Source: [Scytonema hofmanni] UTEX 2349 (GTDB lineage Bacteria > Cyanobacteriota > Cyanobacteriia > Cyanobacteriales > Nostocaceae). From it: a stretch of 29,640 bases of DNA. This document shows, piece by piece, positions 1-7,705 of the stretch; positions within the stretch are counted from its first letter, which is position 1; each line of letters begins with the position of its first letter. The stretch spans positions 1,256,524 to 1,286,163 of the forward strand of contig NZ_KK073768.1 in assembly GCF_000582685.1 (NCBI RefSeq). The letters run 5' to 3'. The translations under genes were made by a program, and so were the position numbers. Under the pieces are notes generated by a model. That model was not told where the DNA came from. It worked only from the letters and a program-made list of their open reading frames with translations, and did not search any database.

Positions 1-105
1 CCCACCCCGCCAAAGCTACGCTTTGTCTCCCCTCCCCGCAAGCGGGGAGGGGTTGGGGAGCCACTGCGTTGCGCGGGTTCCCCGCGTTGTAGCAAGTGGC
101 GTGGT
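1..105. repeat. GC-rich intergenic repeats with hairpins
   Basis: The first 33 bases hold a short stem (AAAGCTACGCTTT) inside a C-rich context that recurs at 7509-7541. It is followed by CCCTCCCCGCAAGCGGGGAGGGG, a strong stem-loop in three parts (CCCTCCCCGC, AA, GCGGGGAGGGG). Bases 61-105 contain a further imperfect inverted repeat (CCACTGCGTTGCGCGGG against CCCGCGTTGTAGCAAGTGG). No reading frame is apparent. These look like dispersed cyanobacterial intergenic repeats; any function is unknown. Confidence 0.6.
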
Positions 106-137
106 GGGGTGCAATGACTGTGGGAATCATAGCTAAT

Positions 138-354
138 AGGACTTACGCATTGACAGGAAATACCAAATGTGTGGTATGTATTTCAGGCATTAAACCTTGA
201 TTTTTCGACTGTTTTTAGGCGATCGCTATTTATCAAAGGATAATTGATCAAAGCCTGAAACGACGTATTTTCGTAAAGTCTGCTGGGGGAAGCTTCCCCC
301 AGCGAGCTTTACGTCAATGCACAAGATAATAAATTTGTACAGTGCGTAAGTCCT
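138..354. mobile_element. MITE-like element, TIR AGGACTTACGCA, 7-bp target duplication
   Basis: The element begins AGGACTTACGCA (138-149) and ends with its exact reverse complement (343-354). It is bracketed by a perfect 7-base direct repeat, AGCTAAT, at 131-137 and 355-361, as expected of a target-site duplication. The 217-bp interior encodes no protein. It holds a HIP1 site (219-226) and an interrupted palindrome at 272-313 whose 22-nt core (282-303) is perfect. Related ends occur at 4820-5181 and 20174-20264. It lies just upstream of the DOMON-like gene and may supply that gene's leader. It is non-autonomous; the mobilising transposase is not in the window. Confidence 0.8.
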
Positions 355-375
355 AGCTAATTATCCGGACTTGAT

Positions 376-915
376 ATGAACGAGCAAAATTTTTCTTTGC
401 AGCCATTTAATTTGACAAGCTCAATATCTGATTTAAAGATTACAGGCAGTATTGCTGGAAACGGCAATAATTTAACTATTTGTTATGCACTGCTTGGGGA
501 TTTGACAAAAGTCGAAATTCCCACACCAGCAGACTTAGCAAAGCGCAAATACGATCTTTGGGAAGAAACATGTTTCGAGTTGTTTGTTGGGATTAAGAAT
601 TCTCCTTATTATTGGGAGTTTAATCTTTCACCTGCCGGACATTGGAATGTCTTTCGCTTAGAGGATTATCGGCAAGGGTTACAAGAGGAAATGTCTGTTA
701 CATCGCTACCTTTTAGCGTTGAGCATAAATCAGACGCTTTGTTGGTTGATTTAGAAGTTGATTTAAATCAGTTTATCTTGGCGTGGCAATCTTTAGAAGT
801 TGCGATTACTACTGTGATTAAATCGAAAGATGGCAATCTTAGTTATTGGGCATTAACTCATTGTGGTGAGGAAGCGGATTTTCATCGACGGGAAAGTTTT
901 GTTGTTGAGTTGTGA
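376..915 (+). CDS. DOMON-like domain protein
   Basis: A 179-residue protein resembling the cyanobacterial DOMON-like family, a beta-sandwich related to CBM9-type ligand-binding domains. Supporting features are WEETCFELFVG near residues 57-67, where a Trp and acidic residues introduce a strand, the aromatic stretch PYYWEFNLSPAGHWNVF, and the ending SYWALTHCGEEADFHRRESF, the usual C-terminal signature. No signal peptide or membrane segment is visible, so it is probably cytoplasmic. The ligand is unknown; haem or sugar binding is known for wider DOMON relatives but not shown here. The ATG at 376 follows the right end of the upstream MITE by 21 bases and no convincing Shine-Dalgarno is present. 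It converges on the GT2-GtrA gene 116 bp away and has no operon partner. Confidence 0.75.
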   Translation: MNEQNFSLQPFNLTSSISDLKITGSIAGNGNNLTICYALLGDLTKVEIPTPADLAKRKYDLWEETCFELFVGIKNSPYYWEFNLSPAGHWNVFRLEDYRQGLQEEMSVTSLPFSVEHKSDALLVDLEVDLNQFILAWQSLEVAITTVIKSKDGNLSYWALTHCGEEADFHRRESFVVEL

Positions 916-1031
916 GTTGTCCGCTAATACTAAAAAAGCCTTTTGTATTGTTTATGGAGAGATAGACAGAAATTGGAATCACGATTTATCCGAATGTCGC
1001 GCTTGGTGTCATTACCCCAAGCGATCGCATT

Positions 1032-2276
1032 TTATTTTACTTGCGTCACACGCCAACTCAGCTTAAGGTTAACCCAGAAGTTCCAGATAGTAGCAACAGC
1101 GATCGCAATCAAATTTGCGATATAGCGGTTTTGTATAATAAAATTAAACACAATATTCAACACCACCACATTCAACGCCAAACCAGCAAGACAAATAACG
1201 TTGAATTTCAAAAATCGCTTCATGCGTTGACCCCATTCGTGCTGCTCACTAGAGACATCTGCAAAAGTCCAAACATCATTCCACAAGAAATTATTGAGAA
1301 TCGCAATTTCACCCGCAATAATTTTACTGCGAGTTAAAGGCAAAGCCAAGGTAGTTGGGTCACTGAGCAAGTAAAGCAGTGTCATATCGACAAATACTCC
1401 ACTGAGTCCCACTAAGCCAAAACGGATGAATCGACCAACAGGGAAATTGATGCGTTGACTGATTTTTCCTAACCGTCCTGTTGCCAGCCTTAACCGTAAT
1501 AAGTGCTGTATGTAGTCTATATATTGCTTACTTGTGACTTTACTTTCACCCTTAACACGCTCGCAGAATACATAGCCAACTTCGGCAATTTCGCCTATCT
1601 TACCCCGTCCAATCACCTCAAGGAGAATTTTGTATCCTACTGGATTGAGCGTCACACCGGCTATGGAATTTCGACGCACCATAAAATAACCACTCATCGG
1701 GTCAGATACCCTACTCAGTACATCTGGTAAAATAATTAACCCTAACAACTGAGCGCCACGAGACAAGAAACGCCGGACAAAACTCCAGCTACTTACACCA
1801 CCACCATCTACGTGACGACTAGCTACTGCCATATCTGCACCTTTTTGAATGGTGCGTAACAATTGTGTCAGTACTTCTGGGGGATGCTGTAAATCCCCAT
1901 CAATTACTCCTAAAACACGTCCCCTTGCCGCTTGCCAACCGCGAATCACTGCACTTGAAAGCCCCCGCTCATTTTGACGACGCATCACTCGTAATTGGCG
2001 ATATTCTTGCGTCAGAGACTCGGCAACTTCCCAAGTGCGGTCTGGGCTATCATCGTCCACTACAATCAACTCATAGTCTCCAGGGATACACTCATCTAGC
2101 AGTAGACTCAATATAGTTACAACGTTCTTGATATTGTCTCGTTCTTTGTAAGTCGGAATCACCAAAGACAAAAGGATGTTTTCACTACCTGCATCCACAG
2201 TACTTGGCGGTAATTCAGGAATCTGTAATGCACCAGTCGGCACTGACAAAAGTGAATCAGGTTCAATGATACTCAT
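1032..2276 (-). CDS. GT2 glycosyltransferase with C-terminal GtrA-like membrane domain
   Basis: A 414-residue fusion. Residues about 36-270 are a family 2 glycosyltransferase of the dolichyl/undecaprenyl-phosphate mannose or glucose synthase type: LSLVIPTYKERDNI, the nucleotide-sugar motif VVDDDSPDRT (72-81) and the metal-binding IDGDLQHPPE (125-134). Residues about 280-414 are a GtrA-like domain with four predicted membrane helices, starting RFIRFGLVGLSGVFVDM. The family transfers a sugar from a nucleotide donor to polyprenyl phosphate on the cytoplasmic face, and GtrA-like parts are thought to help the lipid-linked sugar cross the membrane. The divergent GT39 gene at 2541 is the kind of enzyme that uses such donors, so a joint surface-glycan pathway is inferred. 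The ATG at 2276 fits the N-terminus. Sugar specificity cannot be read. Confidence 0.88.
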   Translation of the reverse strand: MSIIEPDSLLSVPTGALQIPELPPSTVDAGSENILLSLVIPTYKERDNIKNVVTILSLLLDECIPGDYELIVVDDDSPDRTWEVAESLTQEYRQLRVMRRQNERGLSSAVIRGWQAARGRVLGVIDGDLQHPPEVLTQLLRTIQKGADMAVASRHVDGGGVSSWSFVRRFLSRGAQLLGLIILPDVLSRVSDPMSGYFMVRRNSIAGVTLNPVGYKILLEVIGRGKIGEIAEVGYVFCERVKGESKVTSKQYIDYIQHLLRLRLATGRLGKISQRINFPVGRFIRFGLVGLSGVFVDMTLLYLLSDPTTLALPLTRSKIIAGEIAILNNFLWNDVWTFADVSSEQHEWGQRMKRFLKFNVICLAGLALNVVVLNIVFNFIIQNRYIANLIAIAVATIWNFWVNLKLSWRVTQVK

Positions 2277-2540
2277 GCAGAAATGATTATATGGGGAAAC
2301 GGTGTTCTTAGTAATTATCCTTGACCAAAGCTATATAGAGTTAGCGTTAAAGATTTTCTACCAAAAGACATAGGCAAAAAGTAATATTCTTTTCAAGTAA
2401 ATTAAAGTTAGCAATTCTCGTTTGTATTTTCAGCCAAAAGGGTAATTAAAAATTTATCGTTATTCTTTATACTAAGCTTTAACTTGCCAATTACAAATAC
2501 TTAAAAAATCTCTGTATAAAATAGCTTTTTTACTTAGTGT

Positions 2541-4169
2541 ATGAATAGCAACTTGTCACCTGTTTGGGCATTTCCTCCGAAAGGGTTACGGTTTTTAGTG
2601 ATTGTTCTATTAGTATTGGGTGTATTTTTTCGCTTTGTCAATATTGACCGAAAAGTTTACTGGTTTGACGAAACTTTTACCTCATTACGGATTTCTGGTT
2701 ACACAGAAAAAGAAGCGATCGCTCAACTTTGCAATGGTCAACAAATTGGCATTGAAGATTTACAGAAATATCAGCATCCCAATCCAGAGAAAACCTTAAC
2801 AGATACTCTTAAATCTCTAGCGTTAGAAGACCCCCAGCATCCACCGCTATATTACGTGATGACGCGGTTTTGGGTGCAATTGTTTGGCAGTTCAATTGTA
2901 GTAATCAGAACTTTAACGGCACTATTTAGCGCGTTGACATTACCCTGCATCTATTGGTTATGTCTGGAATTATTTAACTCGTCCCTCGTGGCATCCGTTG
3001 CAGTTGCACTACTTGCTGTGTCACCATTTCATGTGCTGTACGCACAGGAAGCGCGGGAGTATAGTTTGTGGAGTTTGACAACTTTGCTATCAAGTGTAAC
3101 ACTCCTACGGGCAATGCGATTAAAAACAAAACTTAGTTGGGGAATGTATGCAGTAACTCTGGCATTGGGGCTGTATACATTTCTCATTTCTGGGTTGGTA
3201 ATAATTGCTCATAGTGTTTATGTGTTTGCAATTGAACGCTTTCGATTAACTAAGAGGGTTATTAGTTATGTGCTTGCGTCTTTAGTGGGATTTCTAGCTT
3301 TCACACCCTGGTTAGTAGTTATTCTGAGTCAATCAGATCAAATTAATAAAACAACAGGCTGGACAGGCGAAGTTAAAATAAGTTGGTTAGCTTTGATTAT
3401 AAACTGGATTTTTAAACTTAGCTATTTATTTGTTGATTTTAACTACAGTACCATAGGTGATTTTGAAGGCTCTTCGTTGAAATTATTAGTACAATCTTCA
3501 ACTGTTTTTATCTTAATTCTTGTCGGATATTCAATTTACTTTCTCTGTCGTAAGTCTCCAAAGCAGGTTTGGTTGTTTGTCTTAACATTGATTGGAATGA
3601 CATTGCTACCCCTAGCTATACCAGATTTCATTTCTGGAGGAGTGCGATCGCAAATCCCTCGCTATTTAATCCCTTCTTATTTAGGTATTCAGCTAGCTGT
3701 TTCTTACCTTTTAGCAACTCAAATTTTCTCTTCTTCCCTCACCACTGGCTTTCTAAAGCTTTGGCAGCTGGTTATGGTTACACTAATTTCAGCCGGAGTT
3801 ATATGCTGTGCGATCATTTCTCAAGCAGAGACTTGGTGGTACAAGGATCTGAATCTTTATACTCCCCAAGTGGTTCGGATCATCAACCAAACTCCCCAGC
3901 CACTTGTGATTACTTCGTGTGAAGGAACCTGGCGTCTAGGTGATGAAATGGCACTCTCGTATCGACTCGATCCCAAAGTGCGGCTTCTGTTGGTGAAAGA
4001 GTCAAATGTACCCCAAATTCCTAATACTTTCAGTGATGTGTTTTTCTACAATCCTTTTTACAACGCTCCCCTAAAGGTATTGGAATATAAACTTGAAAAA
4101 GAGCAAAAATTCAAGATAGAAAAGGATGTTTATCCCGAAAATCTCCAGCTTTGGAAATTAACTAAATAA
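2541..4169 (+). CDS. GT39 (PMT/ArnT-like) membrane glycosyltransferase
   Basis: A 542-residue polytopic membrane protein. Helix 1 spans about residues 16-32 and is followed by VYWFDETFTS, which carries the Asp-Glu pair (43-44) expected in the first outer loop of GT-C enzymes. EDPQHPPLYYVMTRFW (97-111) is the second hallmark. About ten further hydrophobic segments run to residue 430, followed by a soluble tail. The family moves a sugar from a polyprenyl-phosphate donor to a lipid, glycan or protein acceptor on the outer face of the membrane. It is divergent from the GT2-GtrA gene across 264 bp, so both may share a control region. The acceptor is unknown. The start is the first ATG of the frame; the leader is AT-rich without a clear ribosome site. 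Confidence 0.85.
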   Translation: MNSNLSPVWAFPPKGLRFLVIVLLVLGVFFRFVNIDRKVYWFDETFTSLRISGYTEKEAIAQLCNGQQIGIEDLQKYQHPNPEKTLTDTLKSLALEDPQHPPLYYVMTRFWVQLFGSSIVVIRTLTALFSALTLPCIYWLCLELFNSSLVASVAVALLAVSPFHVLYAQEAREYSLWSLTTLLSSVTLLRAMRLKTKLSWGMYAVTLALGLYTFLISGLVIIAHSVYVFAIERFRLTKRVISYVLASLVGFLAFTPWLVVILSQSDQINKTTGWTGEVKISWLALIINWIFKLSYLFVDFNYSTIGDFEGSSLKLLVQSSTVFILILVGYSIYFLCRKSPKQVWLFVLTLIGMTLLPLAIPDFISGGVRSQIPRYLIPSYLGIQLAVSYLLATQIFSSSLTTGFLKLWQLVMVTLISAGVICCAIISQAETWWYKDLNLYTPQVVRIINQTPQPLVITSCEGTWRLGDEMALSYRLDPKVRLLLVKESNVPQIPNTFSDVFFYNPFYNAPLKVLEYKLEKEQKFKIEKDVYPENLQLWKLTK

Positions 4170-4220
4170 CCTGAGTTCAGGTTAAGGCTGATGACAATAA
4201 GCAAGTCGTTAATGGTCTCA

Positions 4221-4395
4221 TTGACACTCCCCGCAGCTATTGCCGAGAATAAACGCCTTAAGGCGGCTTTCATCCCTTGCCTAACGTGCGAAATACGGTG
4301 CTGTACGCCGGTTTATCAAGGGTTTTCAGCCTGCCTTCCTTATAACGGGGTCATCGTCGAATATAGGACGAGTACTCCAGATAATGCAAATATTA
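4221..4395 (-). mobile_element. possible decayed right end of an IS200/IS605-type element
   Basis: This stretch is non-coding as far as I can tell. Read on the minus strand it has GGAAGGCAGGCTGAAAACCC, then GGGATGAAAGCCGCCTTAAGG and an ending GCGGGGAGTGTCAA (4221-4234). The last motif resembles sequences I associate with right ends of cyanobacterial IS605-type elements, where the guide-RNA scaffold (omega RNA) of TnpB lies. A 12-nt palindrome at 4254-4265 (CGCCTTAAGGCG) could be part of such a fold. No TnpB or TnpA frame survives nearby. The assignment rests on memory of motif style, not on a match I can demonstrate; the 76-codon plus-strand frame here is not convincing as a gene. Confidence 0.27.
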
Positions 4396-4469
4396 CCCTC
4401 GTAGGTACTATTATATACTGAAAATAACAGTATTAATATTAATACAGTTATATGGAACAGAAGCGTTAA

Positions 4470-4724
4470 ATGTTTAAGAAATCAATGCTAACGGCGGCAT
4501 TAACAGCTACGTCACTTTCAGTTTCATTGTTTCCTGCATATGCAGTGGTAAATAGAAATGGAATTGACTACGACAAATGCTTTGGAAACCAGTGTACAGT
4601 TACCAGTTGTATTGGGGACACTTGCATTCAACGTACTGATTATTTTGTACTGGATGCCAATGGGAATTGGAAATTTAGCAGCTCTCAAGAAAGAATAGTC
4701 AAGAAAAGACCTGTCCTGCAATAA
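4470..4724 (+). CDS. small secreted cysteine-patterned protein
   Basis: An 84-residue protein I do not recognise. Residues 1-25 form a clear signal peptide: MFKK, a hydrophobic run, then SLFPAYA with probable cleavage after Ala25. The mature part of about 59 residues has four cysteines at 37, 42, 47 and 52, evenly five apart (C-x4-C-x4-C-x4-C), which suggests two disulfides or a metal site after export. The tail is basic (SSQERIVKKRPVLQ). The ATG at 4470 is the only sensible start because it places the signal peptide first. It stands alone between a decayed element and the nested MITEs. The signal peptide plus the even cysteine spacing argue that the frame is real; function is unknown. Confidence 0.6.
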   Translation: MFKKSMLTAALTATSLSVSLFPAYAVVNRNGIDYDKCFGNQCTVTSCIGDTCIQRTDYFVLDANGNWKFSSSQERIVKKRPVLQ

Positions 4725-4883
4725 TTGAGAGCCTGTATTTTCCATTTCTACAACTAGGGGTAAAAGTAGCGAGGATACCGTTGCCGAATTCATTGCAAGA
4801 GCAGTTTTCGCAAACTTTCAGGACTTACGCACAGACCACGTATTTCCGTCATTGCGACGCAAGGAAGCAATCTCAAAGTCTTG

Positions 4884-5020
4884 TCAATACGGTTCGGTTA
4901 AGGGAAATTGTAGGTTGGGTTGAACGAAGTGAAACCCAACAAAGCCTTGGAAATGTTGGGTTTCGTTCCTCAACCCAACCTACAAATTTTTGTTTTTTTA
5001 GCTTAACCGAACCGTATTGA
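4884..5020. mobile_element. nested MITE with TIR TCAATACGGTTCGGTTAA
   Basis: A 137-bp insertion inside the 4820-5181 element. Its ends are TCAATACGGTTCGGTTAA and the exact reverse complement. An 8-bp direct repeat, AAGTCTTG, lies at 4876-4883 and 5021-5028; the uninterrupted relative at 20174-20264 has it once, so it is a target-site duplication (8 to 10 bp depending on how the boundary base is assigned). The interior is itself palindromic, with GTAGGTTGGGTTGAACG near the left and a matching CAACCCAACCTAC near the right, so the whole element can fold into a long hairpin. There is no coding content. Confidence 0.85.
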
Positions 5021-5051
5021 AAGTCTTGTTTTCTCGCTACTGAGTGCGTAA

Positions 5052-5173
5052 TATCATGTCCGGTAGCTTACCCATAATTCATGAAGAACCCCACCCACCT
5101 GTGGCACCCGGACCGCAGGCTCTTAGGGTTGGGGAGGGGTTCTTTTATTATGGCTGTTTGACCGGACATGATA
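5052..5173. mobile_element. nested MITE with TIR TATCATGTCCGGT, 3-bp duplication
   Basis: A 122-bp insertion in the right terminal repeat of the 4820-5181 element. It starts TATCATGTCCGGT, ends ACCGGACATGATA, and is flanked by TAA at 5049-5051 and 5174-5176. Removing it with one TAA restores GAGTGCGTAAGTCCT, the expected outer terminus. A second copy of exactly 122 bp in the opposite orientation lies at 10339-10460. The interior holds the ACCCCACCCACCTGTGGCAC segment shared by both copies; it is not coding. Confidence 0.85.
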
Positions 5174-5228
5174 TAAGTCCTAACTTTGTTGAAGGCTTTA
5201 TACGATGGCATAAGATTTTCCGGTGTCC

Positions 5229-5261
5229 AGATCCCCGACTTCTTTAAGAAGTCGGGGATCT
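5229..5261. terminator. 33-nt inverted repeat past the 3' end of aspS
   Basis: AGATCCCCGACTTCTT at 5229-5244 pairs with AAGAAGTCGGGGATCT at 5246-5261 around a single T. It lies 27 bases beyond the aspS stop codon and could end its transcript or protect the 3' end. In the aspS direction no run of U follows; in the plus direction the sequence TAATTTTTCA follows. This hairpin type is dispersed in cyanobacterial genomes, so it may be a repeat used as a terminator. Confidence 0.5.
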
Positions 5262-5287
5262 AATTTTTCAACAGGCGCCGATGAAGT

Positions 5288-7075
5288 CTAAGACTTCGGT
5301 TTATAAGTTGATGCAACGTGCAATTCTTTTAACTGCTTTGCATCCACAGTTGAAGGTGCATCTGTTAACAAACAACGCGCTTGTTGCGTCTTCGGAAAAG
5401 CAATTACATCGCGAATTGATTCTTCACCAGCTAACAACATCACCAACCGATCTAAACCGTAGGCGATACCACCATGCGGCGGTGTACCATATTCAAATGC
5501 CTCTAAAAGAAAGCCAAATTTACTTTGTGCTTCTTCCGGAGATAAACCGATCGCTTCAAATACCTCTTCTTGAATTTCTCGCTGATAAATTCGCAAACTA
5601 CCACCACCAACTTCAAAGCCGTTGTAAACTAAATCATACGCTTGGGCGCGGGCGGTTTTCAAGTCAGCCAAATCATCAGGATGCGGTGCTGTAAATGGAT
5701 GGTGAAGTGCTTCTAAGCGTTTCTCGTCAGCATTCCACTCAAACATCGGGAAATCTACCACCCAAAGCAAGTTGATTTTTTCTGCATCGATTAATTTAAA
5801 TTCTCTGGCAACAAATTGACGCAATCTATCTAAAGTCTTATTGACAGTTGTCGTATCAGCTGCTGCAAATAATAGCAGATGTCCGGGTTTGGCATCAGTG
5901 CGGCGTAAAATTTCCTGCTTTTGTTCTGGTGTCAGGTTGTCTTTAATTGCACCGATGGTATCGATTTCCCCATCTTCTCTAACGCGGATGTATGCTAAAC
6001 CTTTGGCACCAGCTTCGGCAGCTTCTTTAAATAAGTCGCCGCCCGGTTTGATACGGACATTAGAAATTGTATCATTGCCGTTGGGGATGGGTAAGATTTT
6101 CACAATACCGCCATTAGCAATGGCTTCACGAAAGACTTTAAAACCAGAGTCTTTTAATATATCCGAAACATTGACTAGTTCCAGACCGTAACGGGTATCA
6201 GGTTTATCACAACCGTAACGTTCCATTGCGTCAGCGTAGGTGATACGGGGAAAGGGAAGTTGTAATTCGATACCTTTAACAGTTTTGAAGATATGCGAAA
6301 CTAACTTTTCGTTAAGTGCGATAATTTCTTCTTGGGACATGAAGCTCATTTCCATGTCCAATTGCGTGAATTCTGGTTGTCTGTCAGCGCGTAAGTCTTC
6401 GTCGCGGAAACAACGAGCAATTTGATAATAGCGATCGCATCCTGCTACCATCAATATCTGTTTGAATAGCTGCGGTGATTGGGGAAGTGCAAACCATTCA
6501 CCAGCACTCACACGACTGGGTAAGATGTAATCCCGTGCGCCTTCGGGGGTGGAACGAGTTAAGATGGGGGTTTCCACTTCGATGAAGTTTTCCACATCTT
6601 CGAGATAGCGACGCATAGTTTTGACAACTTGATGACGCAATTGTAAGTTATGCGCCATGCGATCGCGTCGCAAATCTAGATAACGATATTTCAGCCGCAA
6701 CTCTTCCCGCACCGATTCGCTGTCTGCGGTGGAAACTTGAAAAGGTAACTGTTTGCGAACTGCGTTGAGCAATTCAATTTTATCAGCGTAGATTTCCACT
6801 TCGCCTGTGGGGATGCGGGTATTTAGGGATTCTTCGGGACGCTGCGTTACCCTACCCGTGATTTCCACGACATATTCATTACGCAGAGCGTTAGCTGGTT
6901 CGTAAGAATCTGGGGTACGTTGGGGATCGCTGACAATTTGGACAATGCCAGAGCGATCGCGTAAATCTAAGAATATCACACCCCCATGATCGCGGCGACG
7001 GTCTACCCATCCGTTAATGGTGACAGTTTCTCCAATGTGTGAGGAACGGAGTGCGCCGCAATAGTGAGTTCGCAT
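5288..7075 (-). CDS. aspS: aspartyl-tRNA synthetase
   Basis: A 595-residue class II synthetase of the bacterial AspRS type, which charges tRNA-Asp with aspartate in the cytoplasm. The N-terminal OB-fold anticodon domain runs to about residue 105 (NGWVDRRRDHGGVIFLDLRD). The catalytic core has motif 1 (FIEVETPILTRSTPEGARDY near 164-183), the QSPQLFKQ loop (199-206), motif 2 (FRDEDLRADRQPEFTQLDME, 223-242), the GAD insertion at about 290-420, and motif 3 (GIAYGLDRLVMLLAG near the C-terminus). His30 in RRRDHGG is the residue that family studies link to non-discriminating AspRS, which also charges tRNA-Asn for GatCAB; here this is inferred. Length is normal and the frame intact. It is a single gene; the 630-bp upstream gap should hold its promoter. 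Confidence 0.97.
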   Translation of the reverse strand: MRTHYCGALRSSHIGETVTINGWVDRRRDHGGVIFLDLRDRSGIVQIVSDPQRTPDSYEPANALRNEYVVEITGRVTQRPEESLNTRIPTGEVEIYADKIELLNAVRKQLPFQVSTADSESVREELRLKYRYLDLRRDRMAHNLQLRHQVVKTMRRYLEDVENFIEVETPILTRSTPEGARDYILPSRVSAGEWFALPQSPQLFKQILMVAGCDRYYQIARCFRDEDLRADRQPEFTQLDMEMSFMSQEEIIALNEKLVSHIFKTVKGIELQLPFPRITYADAMERYGCDKPDTRYGLELVNVSDILKDSGFKVFREAIANGGIVKILPIPNGNDTISNVRIKPGGDLFKEAAEAGAKGLAYIRVREDGEIDTIGAIKDNLTPEQKQEILRRTDAKPGHLLLFAAADTTTVNKTLDRLRQFVAREFKLIDAEKINLLWVVDFPMFEWNADEKRLEALHHPFTAPHPDDLADLKTARAQAYDLVYNGFEVGGGSLRIYQREIQEEVFEAIGLSPEEAQSKFGFLLEAFEYGTPPHGGIAYGLDRLVMLLAGEESIRDVIAFPKTQQARCLLTDAPSTVDAKQLKELHVASTYKPKS

Positions 7076-7705
7076 AGGTCTTAATACTTATTTCTGGAGC
7101 TAGATGGGCTAGTGTAAGAAGGCAGAAGGCAGTTCGGCGAAGCCGTTGCCGGAGGCTAGGCAGAAGGCAGAAGGAAAGAAAACTTGTGATAGTAGGCTTT
7201 TATCAACTGCATAGTTATTTTTGCCACGCTGCACTAGTTTATGTCAAAGCTTTCCCATTATCTAGCATCAATAGTAATTGTAGTCATAAAGATGCAATAA
7301 GCAAATCGCCAAGTTAGCAGATGGAGATTAAAAAGAGGGAAGTTGGCGAGTTTTTCGTTTTTATACTTAGTCGGGGAATGCCCTGTCTTAAGGCTGCGGA
7401 CTCTGGAATACTATGTTTGGGTTTTTACAATACGTATGCCGTGCAACCCAACTCACACAACACAAGTGATACCATGTCCGCGCTTATTACTTACGCTCAC
7501 CCCAAGAACCCCACCCCGTCAAAGCGTAGCTTTGTCTCCCCTCGACGAAGAGCCTATGCATTACCCGGATCTTTCTTAACAAACAGACAAAATACTTAAA
7601 ATAAGACCGAAACGGTTGATAGGTAAGTTTTAAGGGAAAAGTATAGTTGCGGGTGATGGTGGATTATGGTTTCGGGCAACCCATAATAAGCATAGCGGTC
7701 GATGT
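7076..7705. other. gene-free stretch with dispersed repeats
   Basis: No convincing gene is present. The region holds GGCAGAAGGCAGAAGG-type direct repeats (7119-7132 and 7158-7174) around a small inverted repeat (TTCGGCGAAGCCG). A second copy of the window-start repeat is at 7509-7541, and TTTCGGGCAAC is at 7670-7680, also found at 10265-10275. The aspS promoter should lie in the left part; no boxes stand out. The plus-strand frames near 7321-7599 translate the repeats and look spurious. Confidence 0.6.

Larger units (their letters stand above)
4820..5181. mobile_element. MITE (TIR AGGACTTACGCA) interrupted by two other MITEs
   Basis: The outer element starts AGGACTTACGCA at 4820-4831 and ends AAGTCCT at 5175-5181. 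Removing two insertions (4884-5020 and 5052-5173, each with one duplicated target copy) leaves 92 bp that aligns with the reverse complement of the intact 91-bp copy at 20174-20264. The shared core includes GTCATTGCGACG, AGGAAGCAATCTCAAAGTC and GAGTGCGTAA. The outer flanks are AACTTTC (4813-4819) and AACTTTG (5182-5188), matching at 6 of 7 positions and consistent with the 7-bp duplication of the copy at 138-354. Reading frames inside (4781-5020 and 5044-5247) are by-products of the repeats. Confidence 0.85.

Noticed and set aside
4191..4421. 76-codon plus-strand frame
   Set aside because: No domain, no ribosome site, and it overlaps sequence that looks like a decayed element end; composition of the product is not protein-like.
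4781..5247. Frames of 79 and 67 codons over the MITEs, and 71 codons at 10325-10540
   Set aside because: They follow the palindromic repeats and appear in both copies of the 122-bp element in line with its sequence only; not genes.
7321..7599. 92-codon and 78-codon plus-strand frames
   Set aside because: They translate dispersed repeats (HPKNPTPSKRSF) and carry no family signature.
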